NCBI GenBank assembly: GCA_029204225.1
Contig: CM055109.1
Location: forward strand, 35,722,496 to 35,786,495
DNA from: Diphasiastrum complanatum
Lineage: Eukaryota > Streptophyta > Lycopodiopsida > Lycopodiales > Lycopodiaceae
Direction of reading: 5' to 3'
Length of the DNA: 64,000 nt
The position numbers and the translations under genes are program-made. The notes beneath the pieces are model-generated. The model was not told the DNA's origin, ran no database searches, and saw only the letters and a list, made by a program, of their open reading frames with translations. Of this stretch, positions 44,460-54,389 are shown piece after piece (position 1 is the first letter of the stretch; every line of letters begins with the position of its first letter).

Positions 44460-45260
44460 CCATCATAAGAATGATCTTCTTCCTAAGAATAGATCTCCTT
44501 TCAATGATCATGTAATGCTCAAAATAGAAACAACTATAATTGATATAGAGAATAGTGTCCACTTGGGATGCTTCACTATTTCTTACATCAATTTTACGTG
44601 TCAAAATGTGACTAGAACATGAAGAACCAAATAGAATGTAAATGAGATGATTCCACCATGCTTCCAACTCTGAACTCTCTGGAAAAATACAGCAAACAAC
44701 AATAAATGTGAGTGATCAACTTTTGTTTGCATGTCTCCTCCTTCTTTGTCCTTTGTTGCCATGTATCCACCATGATACTCCATGAATGAGCCTCCATCTT
44801 CATCTTGCCATAAGATGCCATCAAGCCTTGATGACTTGACCATGAATGAGTGACATAATGAAACTCCAGTAGCTTTATTTCCATCAGCAAAACCAGCCAA
44901 CAATGCTAGTACAAATCTAACATCAAAATAATGCTCAACAATGTAGCTAGTTTTACCATATCTTGACAATTTGCACACATCCACATGAAATTGCTCAAAC
45001 ATGAGATAGAACAAGTAAAGTAAACATGAACAACATTTCCTTGCTGTTCCTTTAACCCTACTTGAGTCCTCAATATGCTGCAAAAACAGATCCATAACAT
45101 CTTTGCCAATTACCTCTCCTTTGATGCTCTTGACTAGCTCCAAATTGCCAACTTCCCTTTTGACTAGTTGAAGCCCTTTGAGATCAACCTCTTGATCTTC
45201 AACTTGACCATCAAAGTCATTGAACAAACTTTGTTTTCCAGATCAATTACTTGATTTTAC
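44460..45260 (-). other. Non-copia segment in place of reverse transcriptase
   Basis: Where RT and most of RNase H should be, the minus strand has a 208-codon open frame (44601-45227) with no copia motif: VKREVGNLELVKSIKGEVIG, DVMDLFLQHIEDSSR, YIVEHYFDVRFVLALLAGFA. Copia sequence resumes at ARSKHIEIQYYFVREQVI (about 44440). A matching piece is present at the same place in the plus-strand relative at 21060-21150, so the replacement predates at least two insertions. The origin of the segment is not recognised; captured host sequence is possible. Confidence 0.65.
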
Positions 45261-45424
45261 AGCAAGATAACATCCATCCACTTGCATAGCTCCATGTACA
45301 CAAGAAGATCCTCCAAGAGCTTGATACTCAAGATCCATTGTTTGGATCCACTCTTCTTTCCTTGCTTGATCTACACTTGTAGGCTCATCCAAAGAGATTA
45401 GGAAAGCAACATAATTTTCATAAA

Positions 45425-46300
45425 CTACTTGCTTACCCTTTTGATCATATGTGAGCCTTGAAGGTACTTGTCTTTCTCTTGATGTTCTCCTTGGCTTTTG
45501 ACTTGATGAAGGTCCATCATCACCACCATCCAAAGTAAATCCTTCTCATCAACATCAAGAATGTTAGATCTATCCACTCTACCATCAATCATGCTTGAAG
45601 AGATCTTTGAAATGTTCTCCTCATCAAAAATCACATGTCTACCAACAATAACTTTGTTACTAGAAGGAATGTAAACCTTATAGGCTTTACTCACCTCACT
45701 ATATCCAACAAAAATACTTCTTCTTGAAGATGGATCCTCCTTGGTCCTATCATCAAGAGTAATGTTGACATAGCATGTGCATCCAAAGGTTCTTAGAAAG
45801 TTGACACTCGGCCTCCTCTTGAATAGCATCTCAAAAGGTGTCCTTCCATCCAAAATAGCACTCGGCCACCTATTGCACAATAAATTGGCACACAACAAAG
45901 CTTGATCCCAAAATGGTTTGTCAAGATTAGCACTTAGCCTCATAGCTTTAGCACTTTCACATAAAGTCCTATTCTTCCTTTCAGCCACTCCATTTTGTTG
46001 TGGGGTCCTTGATGTTGTATACTCCCTCTTGATCCCATGCTCATCACAAAAGGCCTTGAACTTGTTAGATATGTACTCACCAACATTGTCACCTCTCAAG
46101 CACTTGATCTTTGTGGAAAATTGGTTCTCCCTTGCATTCTTGAACTTGACAAAGACATCATACACTTCATCCTTGCTCTTTAGTAGATAGACCCAACAAA
46201 ATCTACTAAAATCATCAATGAATGTTACATACATCTTAGCTCCACTATTGCTAATTGTAGTAAATCCATGAATATCTGAATGTACTCAATTGAAAAGGCT
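45425..46300 (-). pseudogene. Copia integrase
   Basis: All three catalytic acids can be read: Asp in VHSDIHG, Asp in KCLRGDNVGEY and Glu in QQNGVAERKNRT. Other landmarks are MYVTFIDDFSRFCWVYLLKS and FWDQALLCANLLCNRWPSAI. The C-terminus is FEMLFKRRPSVNFLRTFGCT, then GYSEVSKAYKVYIPSSNKVI. The frame is open for 269 codons after the small shift near the first Asp. The overlapping next frame (45243-45533) starts the RT region with EEWIQTMDLEYQAL. Confidence 0.9.
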
Positions 46301-46910
46301 TTGTAGATCTAGTATAAGGTAGTCTATTTGACTTAGACAAAGCACAAGACTCACAAACATGCTTGACACTACTTAAGGAACTTGGAAGACCAATCACAAC
46401 CTTCTTCCTTGCCATTACCTCCAATGACTTGAAGTTGAGGTGTCCCATTCTTTTGTGCCAAACCTCTTGAATATAAATTTGCTCCCTTGCAACACATCCA
46501 ACTTGGTTAGCAATAACACAAGCATCTAGTTTGAACAATTTTCCTTGCCTTTTACCTTTTCCAATCAAGACATCCCCTCTTTTTATCAAACAAGCATCTC
46601 CATCAAACTCCACCTTGAGGCCCTTACTTAGCATTTGACTCACACTAAGCAAATTCTTGGTAATAGATGGAATAAACAAGACATCCTCCAAATGAACATT
46701 CCTATTTGTAGAGAGAGAAATAGGAATTGTGCCAATCCCTTTGATTGCACACTCACCATCATTGGCCGTGTAGATCACCCTCTTGTCATCTCCATATGCC
46801 AACAAAGAAGTGAAGTACTCTTTGTGAAAGGTCATGTGTGAACTTGCTCCACTATCAATCCACCAAGGATCTAGATCTCCATCATTAGCAAGCATACATG
46901 AAGACATCAC
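46251..46910 (-). pseudogene. Copia protease and GAG-pre-integrase
   Basis: The protease active site DPWWIDSGASSHMTFHKEYF is intact. The linker reads LEDVLFIPSITKNLLSVSQM. The pre-integrase domain has VWHKRMGHLNFKSLEVMARK and CESCALSKSNRLPYT (HHCC zinc site). A one-base shift near 46295 carries the reading into the integrase frame at VHSDIHGFTTIS. Confidence 0.87.
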
Positions 46911-46931
46911 AAAAGCATCATCATTTGCATC

Positions 46932-47765
46932 TTAAACATCCAAACCATCCTCATCAAGAGTAAGATTACCTTGCTTGTCTCCTTGATCTCTCTTCTTCTT
47001 GTAGCACTCACTTGCAAAGTGTCCTTTGATGCCACAATAGAAGCACTTGAGCTTTGATATATCCTTCTTTTTGAAACTTGAAGAAGCATCCACTTGATCT
47101 TGCCCTTTAGACCACGTACTTTTGGTTTTGCCCTTGAATTTGCCCTTTGTGAGCATAGCATCCTCTTGAAGTGTCGATGTAGATTCACCTCTTGCTTGAA
47201 GCCTATATTCCTCATTGATCAAGATTTCTTGAAGATCCATCAAACTTGGCAAAGTCTTTTGAATAGCAATACTTTGAACAATGTTAGCATGAGCATCCAA
47301 TAAGCCATTAAGAATTACTTGAATAAGCTCTCCTTCCTTAATGCTTTCATCAATGCAAGGCAACTCATCATTCAATGCTTTCATTCTCAAAACAAAAGTA
47401 CTTGGACTTTCTTCATTCTTTTGCAAACAAGAAAAGATTTGCCTTCTTAGAGGTAACACTCTAGAAGTAGACTTGGATTCATAAAGCTTCTTCAATGAAT
47501 TCCAAACTTCCAAAGATGATGTGCACTTACCAACTTCCTTGAGAAGTTCATTGGTAACATTCATCTTTATCATGTGTAGAGCCTTCTTGGCCATCTTGTC
47601 ATACCTCATTTGATCTTGTTGTGTTTCTGATCTCTCCTCCAAACCTACAACAATATCCAAAACATCATTCATCTCAAGAAGTGACTCCATTGTCACTTTC
47701 CACAATGAATAGATACAGGTAAGCCTATCATTGGCTTCCAACATGACTCCAATTGAGGTTTCCAT
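46932..47765 (-). CDS. Copia Gag, intact frame
   Basis: 277 codons from METSIGVMLEANDRLTCIYS. The UBN2-type Gag core reads VWNSLKKLYESKSTSRVLPL then RQIFSCLQKNEESPSTFVLR. An intact zinc knuckle CFYCGIKGHFASECYKKK lies near residues 238-255 and binds element RNA. It ends with a TAA where the protease frame would continue, so the polyprotein is interrupted between Gag and protease unless read through. Confidence 0.88.
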   Translation of the reverse strand: METSIGVMLEANDRLTCIYSLWKVTMESLLEMNDVLDIVVGLEERSETQQDQMRYDKMAKKALHMIKMNVTNELLKEVGKCTSSLEVWNSLKKLYESKSTSRVLPLRRQIFSCLQKNEESPSTFVLRMKALNDELPCIDESIKEGELIQVILNGLLDAHANIVQSIAIQKTLPSLMDLQEILINEEYRLQARGESTSTLQEDAMLTKGKFKGKTKSTWSKGQDQVDASSSFKKKDISKLKCFYCGIKGHFASECYKKKRDQGDKQGNLTLDEDGLDV

Positions 47766-49029
47766 GTAGCAATGACCTGATCTTTTCTTTCAACATGTTT
47801 CAATGCACAAAGAACTCCTTTTAACAACAGCAAATGCTTTCAAAAGAAATCACCAAGATTTAAAACTATCTCACAAATTCTCTTCTAGCACTTATCAAGC
47901 AAATCAACACATAGAATCATGGAATCTTGATCGACCTATGATCTATCCTCAATCTAATGACTTTTGCCACTTCCTAAGATTGAAACACACTCAAATGAAG
48001 TCCAGCAACCTCACTATTAGAAATCCAATCAAAATTAGGGTTTTGACAAAATCACAAAAAATTGACTATTCCAAATCTACATGCAAATGCTGAAAATTTG
48101 ATATGCAATCTATAAGCCACCACTTAAGCTGATCCAATGATCCAAAAATCAGCCAAATCCAGTATGTGAATTAAAAATTCAGAATTGATCAAGTATATTG
48201 ACCTATTTAGTGTTTTGATCTACAAAAGATCCATCTACAAAAGCAAAAAATCCGATTTTGGTGTAGAATCCTCTCTAGCATGCTCTAGACTTGATATCTT
48301 CACCAAATCATTGATAGATCTGATTTTCTCCTTCATAACCTGAAACACAAGCTCTGATACCATGTGAAAGATTTCAGATCCTTAAGATCCAATCTAGTTG
48401 AATGATCTTTGGTTAGAAAGAGAAATACACTACCAATCTCACCAATGTAGAAAAATCAGCATCTACACACAAATTGAGATGCAAACATCAATAGAACAAT
48501 GAAATGATTATGTACTGTTGATGTCCGTACAAAACCAGCAAGTCACTGTATTTCACACGTGTGGATCCAAAAATAACAAATATAGATCATTCTACACATA
48601 GAATTGCAAGCAATCACCAAGATAGTGCACCAATGGATAGTAGAACCCAAGAGAACCATGTATAAGCATGAAATGAGATAGAGAAGAGAGAAGATCACTC
48701 TCTCCACGAGTTACATCCTTTTATAACAGGTCCAAACCCTATTTGGCCACTTGGCTTTCCCTCCAAAATGCTAACCCTACTAATTTTGGGTCTAGATTCA
48801 ATGTACTCAGCTATTCAAATTTGAATCTACTCTAATTCGCATTCTAACTTTTCCACACTTTCAAAAAGTGTTTATTCAAATGAAATTTAGACTAATGAAC
48901 TTTGAAAAGTCAACCTCTAAGTTTAAAACAAGTTTTGGCCTCAATATGCCAAATATGGAAATATAGCAAAATGTGATGAAACTAGTTGAATCTTTTACAA
49001 TTTTTCCATGCCTTGTGATGACCAGATAC

Positions 49030-49820
49030 TTAAGCACCCATATTCTTTTGCAAAATAAGTTGTATGATGAAGAAATAAATTAGTAGAAATAAATCTTTTT
49101 CCCTACAATCATGTACAGATTTTACAAATGTGGTGCAAAGATTTTGCAAAGTCCTCATGTCTTTTGATGATAGTTTTTCTTTCCTGATAACACCTATGAT
49201 TTTGTCTAAGTTGTTCCACACTTGTCTCTTTTCTACTCGATTACTTACTTCTAGTGTTCATGTTGCTTGAACAATTTCTTTCCAAATTTCATATCTGACA
49301 CTAGATTCTTTGCATGTGTGATTGGATAAGAATCTTCTTGCTTTAGCACCTCCAATTGATGGCTTATTAGGAACATTTTCTTTTTTTCTAGAGAGTATGT
49401 CACTTTTTTCAATGGTGATATTCCCTTTATGTAGTCTTGCATTTGAAAGAACTATTTTCAACCTCCTAATTGCTGCTTTAGCCACAGCCTTCGGTTTATG
49501 ATTCCATTTTGGAAAATATGTAGGTAAATAAGTTTCTCAATAATACGAACCTCAGTATGCAATGTGCATATGTGAACATTTTTTAATGGAATTGGCAAAA
49601 CACTTTTCATATTTGGATCTTCTGCTTCTCGTGTTGGGCCAGTGTTTAATCGTCCCAAATTCATATTGTAGCAATCCTTCATGCAATAAAGACATGGATG
49701 CTTTGATGTTGTTCCATGAGAGACATTATACATACATTTTAATGTTTTCAAATCTCTTGTAAGGTGCCATTGAAATTGAAAACTTCCATGGTTTTCAACT
49801 ATAAATTTCTCACCCTCCAA
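49030..49820 (-). pseudogene. Unassigned transposon-type ORF
   Basis: A 120-codon frame (49458-49820) reads EGEKFIVENHGSFQFQWHLT, RDLKTLKCMYNV, SSK-like SKHPCLYCMKDCYN with a CxxC pair, and VLPIPLKNVHICTLHTEVRI followed by IEKLIYLHI. Weaker coding continues through stops to about 49030. The CxxC and the VHICTLH-x-EVRIIEKL block look conserved and transposase-like, but I cannot name the family. It lies between the copia 5' LTR and a plus-strand copia. Confidence 0.45.
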
Positions 49821-49865
49821 ATGTCTCTTTATAATCTCGCCATAATTTGTTCATGAAAATATAGG

Positions 49866-52317
49866 ATGGCAAAGCATTTGCACTGATCATCCTCAACATT
49901 TCAAACACTCAGATTGGCCATGTGTCTGAAGCCCAAACATCCAAGGAAGTTTGGGACATCTTGAGCACATTATATGAAGTGCGAGATATAGCTTCCAAGC
50001 TATATTTCAGGAGGAAATTTTACTCCCTCAAATGACAAATGGTGATTTCCTACAGAATCACATCCACCAGTTCAAGAACCTACTGAAGCAAATGGCTGTT
50101 GTCGAACCTGTCATCGACGATCAAGACGCAGTAATGACACTACTATCAAGCTTGCCAAGCTCATACGACAACTGGGTGATGATCATCATGACACACCTAG
50201 ATCTGACTCTTTCAAGAGTCATTGCAATGTTGTTGCAAGAAGACACTCGAAGGAACTACTGACTCTCACACCTTGTACACCAACAGGGGCTTGACAAGGC
50301 AAAAGAAAAAAGGCCTGAAGCCATCAAAGTAGAATAGAAACCAACACAACATCAAGAGCAGTCGAACCCGTTGGCAAAGAAGAAGCTATTCTGTAGATAC
50401 TGCAAAAGAAAAAACCATGAGATTCAAGATTGTTGGATACTACAAGCGAAGAACAATAGTAAGGGACAGTCAAATCAGATGGAAAATATAGCTGCAGAAG
50501 CACCACAACCCATTTAAGAAGTGGATCAGGATGCCTATGACTATCCATCAAGGAGCATCAAACGACAGCTCCTGGTTTCTAGATTCCGGAGCAACACAGC
50601 ACATGACCAACCATATCGGCTACTTCGAGTCCTATACGCCTTACTGTACCAAATGATATGTTCACCTAGGCAACAATAGCACACAAACTATCAAAGGTGA
50701 AGGTATAGTAAGATTGAACTTTGCAAATGATCAATCTAAGCAATTTTCGAATGTCCTACATGTACCGAATCTGTCGACAAATCTGCTCTTTGTAAGCAGA
50801 GATTTACAGATCTATGACATAAAGTAGAGTTTGAATGTGATCAATGTAAAGTAATCGATAGGACATGCAAGATCTTAGCACTCGAAAAGAGGCATGGATA
50901 CTTGTAAAGATTAAGTCATTGTTTTTTAGCCTCTAGTTAGGCATTATTACTTCTATTCAAATAAATAAATGTTTACTTTGGCATTATAGACTTGGTCATA
51001 TGAATCATGCTTCTGTACAACAAATGTCTAAGCAATATGTTATTCTTGATCTCGACTATCCTGATAGGAAAGTCGAATTACTTGTCTGTCAAGACTGTCT
51101 AGTTGGTAAATAGGCCAGGAAACCACTTAGATCAAGCCATCAACATATTGCTAGAGGATTGGATTACTAGATGTTGTACATACAGAGTTTTGTGGCCTAA
51201 TGCAGAATCCTTCACTGAAGAATGCAAAGTATTTTATAACTTTTATTGATGAATTATCTAGAAGAACTATGGTGTATTTTATCAAGAAGAAATCAGAAGC
51301 TTTCAACTGCTTCAGAATTTTCAAGGAGCATGCGGAGAAAGAGACGGGTAAACAAATCAAAGCTCTGAGGTTCGACAATGGTTGAGAGTATATCTCTACC
51401 GAATTCAAGGAGTACTGCCAAAGCCTTTGCATTGAACAATAGTTTATCACTCCTTATTCACTTCAATCTAATAGCTTAGCCGAGAGGAAGAATTGTATCC
51501 TTGTCGAGTCAACTAAATATATGCTAGCGCATTGCCAAAGAGCTTCTAGGCTGAAGCTGTCTCCACTACAGCTTACATCTAGAACAGATGTTCGACAACG
51601 GCCCTCTTAAGCAAAACACCACATGAGTTTTGGACAGGCTCTAAGCTTTCAATGAAAATCCTTCAAGTATTCGGATGCATCGCCTATGCACAGATCCCAA
51701 AGGAGATGAGGAAGAAATTTGACTTCCAAGGTCCAAGACAATTCTCATCGAATACACTTCATCTAACAACACTTGGAAGCTGTACGACCTCGATACCCAG
51801 TAGATTTTGTTCAACTGAGATACATTCTTTATCGAAGATCAATTTATCGACTTCAAAGGCAAAGACATTGTTTCAAGTGAACCTTCAATGCTTGTCATCG
51901 ATACGATAATCCGAACCTCATGCTCAAGCATGCCCATTGTCAATCCATTGCACGATAGCTGAGTTAGACGAAGATGTTACTACTTCTCAGCAATGACAAA
52001 TCCAAGGATTGGATCATCAGCTAACATTTCCTCCAAAAAGATCAAACTGAGTGCGCACACGGCCCACAAGGTATACTCATGAGTCTGCCTGTCTTCTAAT
52101 GCAGGAATTGACGACTCTCAAAGAGGCACTTGGCCAACCAGACTCCAATCTCTGGGGAGAGGCAATGGACAGAGAGTATTTCTCTCTGCTCAAGAACTAG
52201 ATAGGGTCACTAGTTGAAGCTCCTGCTACTTGCAATCTTATCGATTACAAATGGGTCTTTAAGGTCAAGTACAACACCAATGGAGCAATTGATCGAAGGA
52301 AGGCACAACTAGTAGCG
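49866..52317 (+). pseudogene. Copia Gag through RT start, decayed
   Basis: Gag: TSKEVWDILSTLYEVRDIAS, HQFKNLLKQMAVVEPVIDDQ, LLSSLPSSYDNWVMIIMTHL. Zinc knuckle CRYCKRKNHEIQDCW near 50395. Protease SSWFLDSGATQHMT near 50575. Integrase: HTEFCGLMQNPSLKNAKYFI (first acid is Glu, not Asp), YFIKKKSEAFNCFRIFKEHA, KALRFDNG-stop-EY, LAERKNCILVEST. RT start: EALGQPDSNLWGEAMDREYF, IDYKWVFKVKYNTNGAIDRR. It stops at about 52317, where a minus-strand copia piece begins. Many stops and shifts are present. Its 3' part is included in the tandem duplication that starts at 51426. Confidence 0.85.
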
Positions 52318-53846
52318 CCTTTTACTTTTTCCAATCAAGACATCCTTCCTTTTGGTCATACAAGCATCTCCACCAAATTCAACCTTGAGGCCTTTACTTA
52401 GCATTTGACTCACACTAAACAAATTCTTGGTAATAGATGGAATAAACAAGACATCCTCCAAATGAACGTTTCTATTTGTAGAGAGAGAAATAGGAATTGT
52501 GCCAATCCCTTTGATTGCACACTCACCATCATTGGCCGTCTAGATCACCCTCTTGTCATTTCCATATGCCAACAAAGAAGTGAAATACCCTTTGTGAAAA
52601 GCCATGTGTGAACTTTGTCATGCCCATGACTGGTCTCGGGTAGCGTGTCCATGCCAGGGACCGGTAGACCAACAACCCGTAAGTTAATCGTGACTGTAAG
52701 GAAATTGGGGCCCTTATGTGTACATGGTCATAATCAATGGTTGTAGGCCTAAACACTTGATGGTGGATTTGTATGAGTCTATCAGTGAGTCATTGGGGAG
52801 CTGGATGACGTGGCCCAGATAGGCTGCAGAGGTGTCCAGTGAGGTGTCACAGTGCACTACTAGTGGTGCATGGGCCTTGAAGGGTATAAGTATACCTATT
52901 GGGCTCTCACTAGTGTATGCTTGATAGCATGACTGGTGGCAGGATGTTGCTGGTGTAATGTCTCATTCCTCTTTGAGTGATTGATCCATAGCTTGGGGTC
53001 TAGATCCATTCGATCTAGGTTTGGTTGGGTTGGTTTGTCCACCATCTTGTTCCCTTGTGTTGCTTGTGATTGGCATGCTTAGAATAGGATCCTTGGATTG
53101 AGGACTTTATATACTTGCTCTACTATCAATCCACCAAGGACCTAGATCTCCATCATTAGCAAGCATACATGAAGACATCACAAAAGCATCATCATTTGCA
53201 TCTTGAACATCCAAACCATCCTCATCAAGAGTAAGATTGCCTTGCTTGTCTCCTTGATCTCTCTACTTCTTGTAGCAATCACTTGCAAAGTGTCCTTTGA
53301 TGCCATAATAGAAGCACTTGAGCTTTGATCTATCCTTCTTTTTGCCATTTGAAGAAGCATCCACTTGTTCTTGCCATTTAGACCACTTACTTTTGATTTT
53401 GCCCTTTGTGAACATAGCCTCCTCTTGAAGTGTCGATGTAGATCCACCTCTTACTTGAAGCCTATATTCTTCATTGATCAAGATCTCTTGAAGATCCATC
53501 AAACTTGGCAAAGTCTTTTGAATAGCAATACTTTGAACAATGTTAGCATGAGCATCCAACAATCCATTAAGAATAAATTGAGCAAGCTCTCTTTCCTTAA
53601 TGCTCTCATCAATGCAAGACAACTCATCATTCAATGATTTCATCCTCAAAATAAAAGTACTTGGACTTTTTTCATTCTTTTGCAAACAAGAAAATATTTG
53701 TCTTCTTAGAGTCAGCACTCTAGAAGTAGACTTGGATTCATAAAGCTTCTTCAGTGATTCCCAAGCATCCTTAGATGAAGTTCACTTACCAACTTCCTTG
53801 AGAAGCTCATTGATAACATTCATCTTGATAATGTGTAGAGCCCTTT
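52318..53846 (-). pseudogene. Copia Gag-protease piece related to the 43.7-49.0 kb element
   Basis: The minus strand reads the same Gag as 46932-47765 with changes: LTLRRQIFSCLQKNEKSPST, IVQSIAIQKTLPSLMDLQEI, and a knuckle altered to CFYYGIKGHFASDC (second Cys to Tyr). The protease linker region lies at 52318-52615 and is split from Gag by the solo LTR. The DSGA active site is lost at the insertion. Repeated identically at +2964. Confidence 0.85.
52616..53111. mobile_element. Solo LTR-like insertion (496 bp)
   Basis: Comparison with the uninterrupted relative near 46850 (GTGTGAACTTGCTCC) shows an insert that starts TGTCATGCCC and ends GGACTTTATA. It is flanked by AACTT on the left and TACTT on the right, a 5-bp duplication with one mismatch. 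A TATAAGTATA box is near 52890. TG...TA termini and size fit a solo LTR. A second copy at 55580-56075 is part of the tandem duplication. Confidence 0.7.
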
Positions 53847-54389
53847 GAGTCCTTGATGAGGGCCCTTCCTCTCGATAGGGTGAAGGCCCAAAGCTAGACA
53901 CAACACAAAAGCGGTCACAAGGGCGAGCCCTTCAACAATGTATTGTCATGATTTATTTTGGGTCTTTTTTTCTCTAGGATACTTTTGGGAATAAACGTCT
54001 TCTCCATAACGTAAAATCAACTTTCACATTTTTACAAAGAAAATGGACCAGCCTCACATAACGTAATCTGTGGGGCAAATTATGTTTAAACTGAATTCAC
54101 GAAGAGGAAGGGCCAGCTCCTCGACCCTTCCGCCCGCGACTGGCTGTGCGCCCTCAGGCCTCCGCCCTCAAGAGCAAGCCTTCCAAGGCAAAAGGGCCTC
54201 GGAGCTGGCCCTCCTCCCCCCCCCCCCCCCCCCCCCCCCCCCCATCACACCTTCCATTATGAAGGTTTATTTCTACGTGTTGTTTTTTTATGGAGAAGTT
54301 TATTTGCATGGACAAGCCTTCTGTCTAGAATGTCAAATACTCCAAACACAAATTCATCCAAAACTTTCTTATATTATTGTGGCCAAAAA

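Larger units (their letters stand above)
43742..48999 (-). mobile_element. Copia element with reverse transcriptase replaced by foreign sequence
   Basis: The 5' LTR is 48363-48999 (637 bp, TGTGAAAG...). The minus-strand primer-binding site TGGTATCAGAGC is at 48351-48362. The purine tract GAAGAGGGAG precedes the 3' LTR, whose inner end is 44243. The 3' LTR is truncated at 43742 and lacks about 130 bp of its outer end, so no target duplication can be checked. Domain order is Gag, protease, pre-integrase, integrase, start of RT, unrelated segment of about 0.8 kb, then the last part of RNase H. Each LTR holds CTATAAAAGG. Confidence 0.9.
51426..54389. repeat. Tandem duplication, first 2964-bp unit
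   Basis: Every stretch compared is identical to 54390-57343, at offset 2964, except a poly-C tract (28 C at 54216-54243 here, 18 C at 57180-57197 there). The breakpoints share only TTTG (51426-51429, 54390-54393, 57344-57347). The unit spans copia integrase/RT start, an opposite-strand Gag-protease piece with a solo LTR, and the beginning of the long-inverted-repeat element. Confidence 0.95.
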
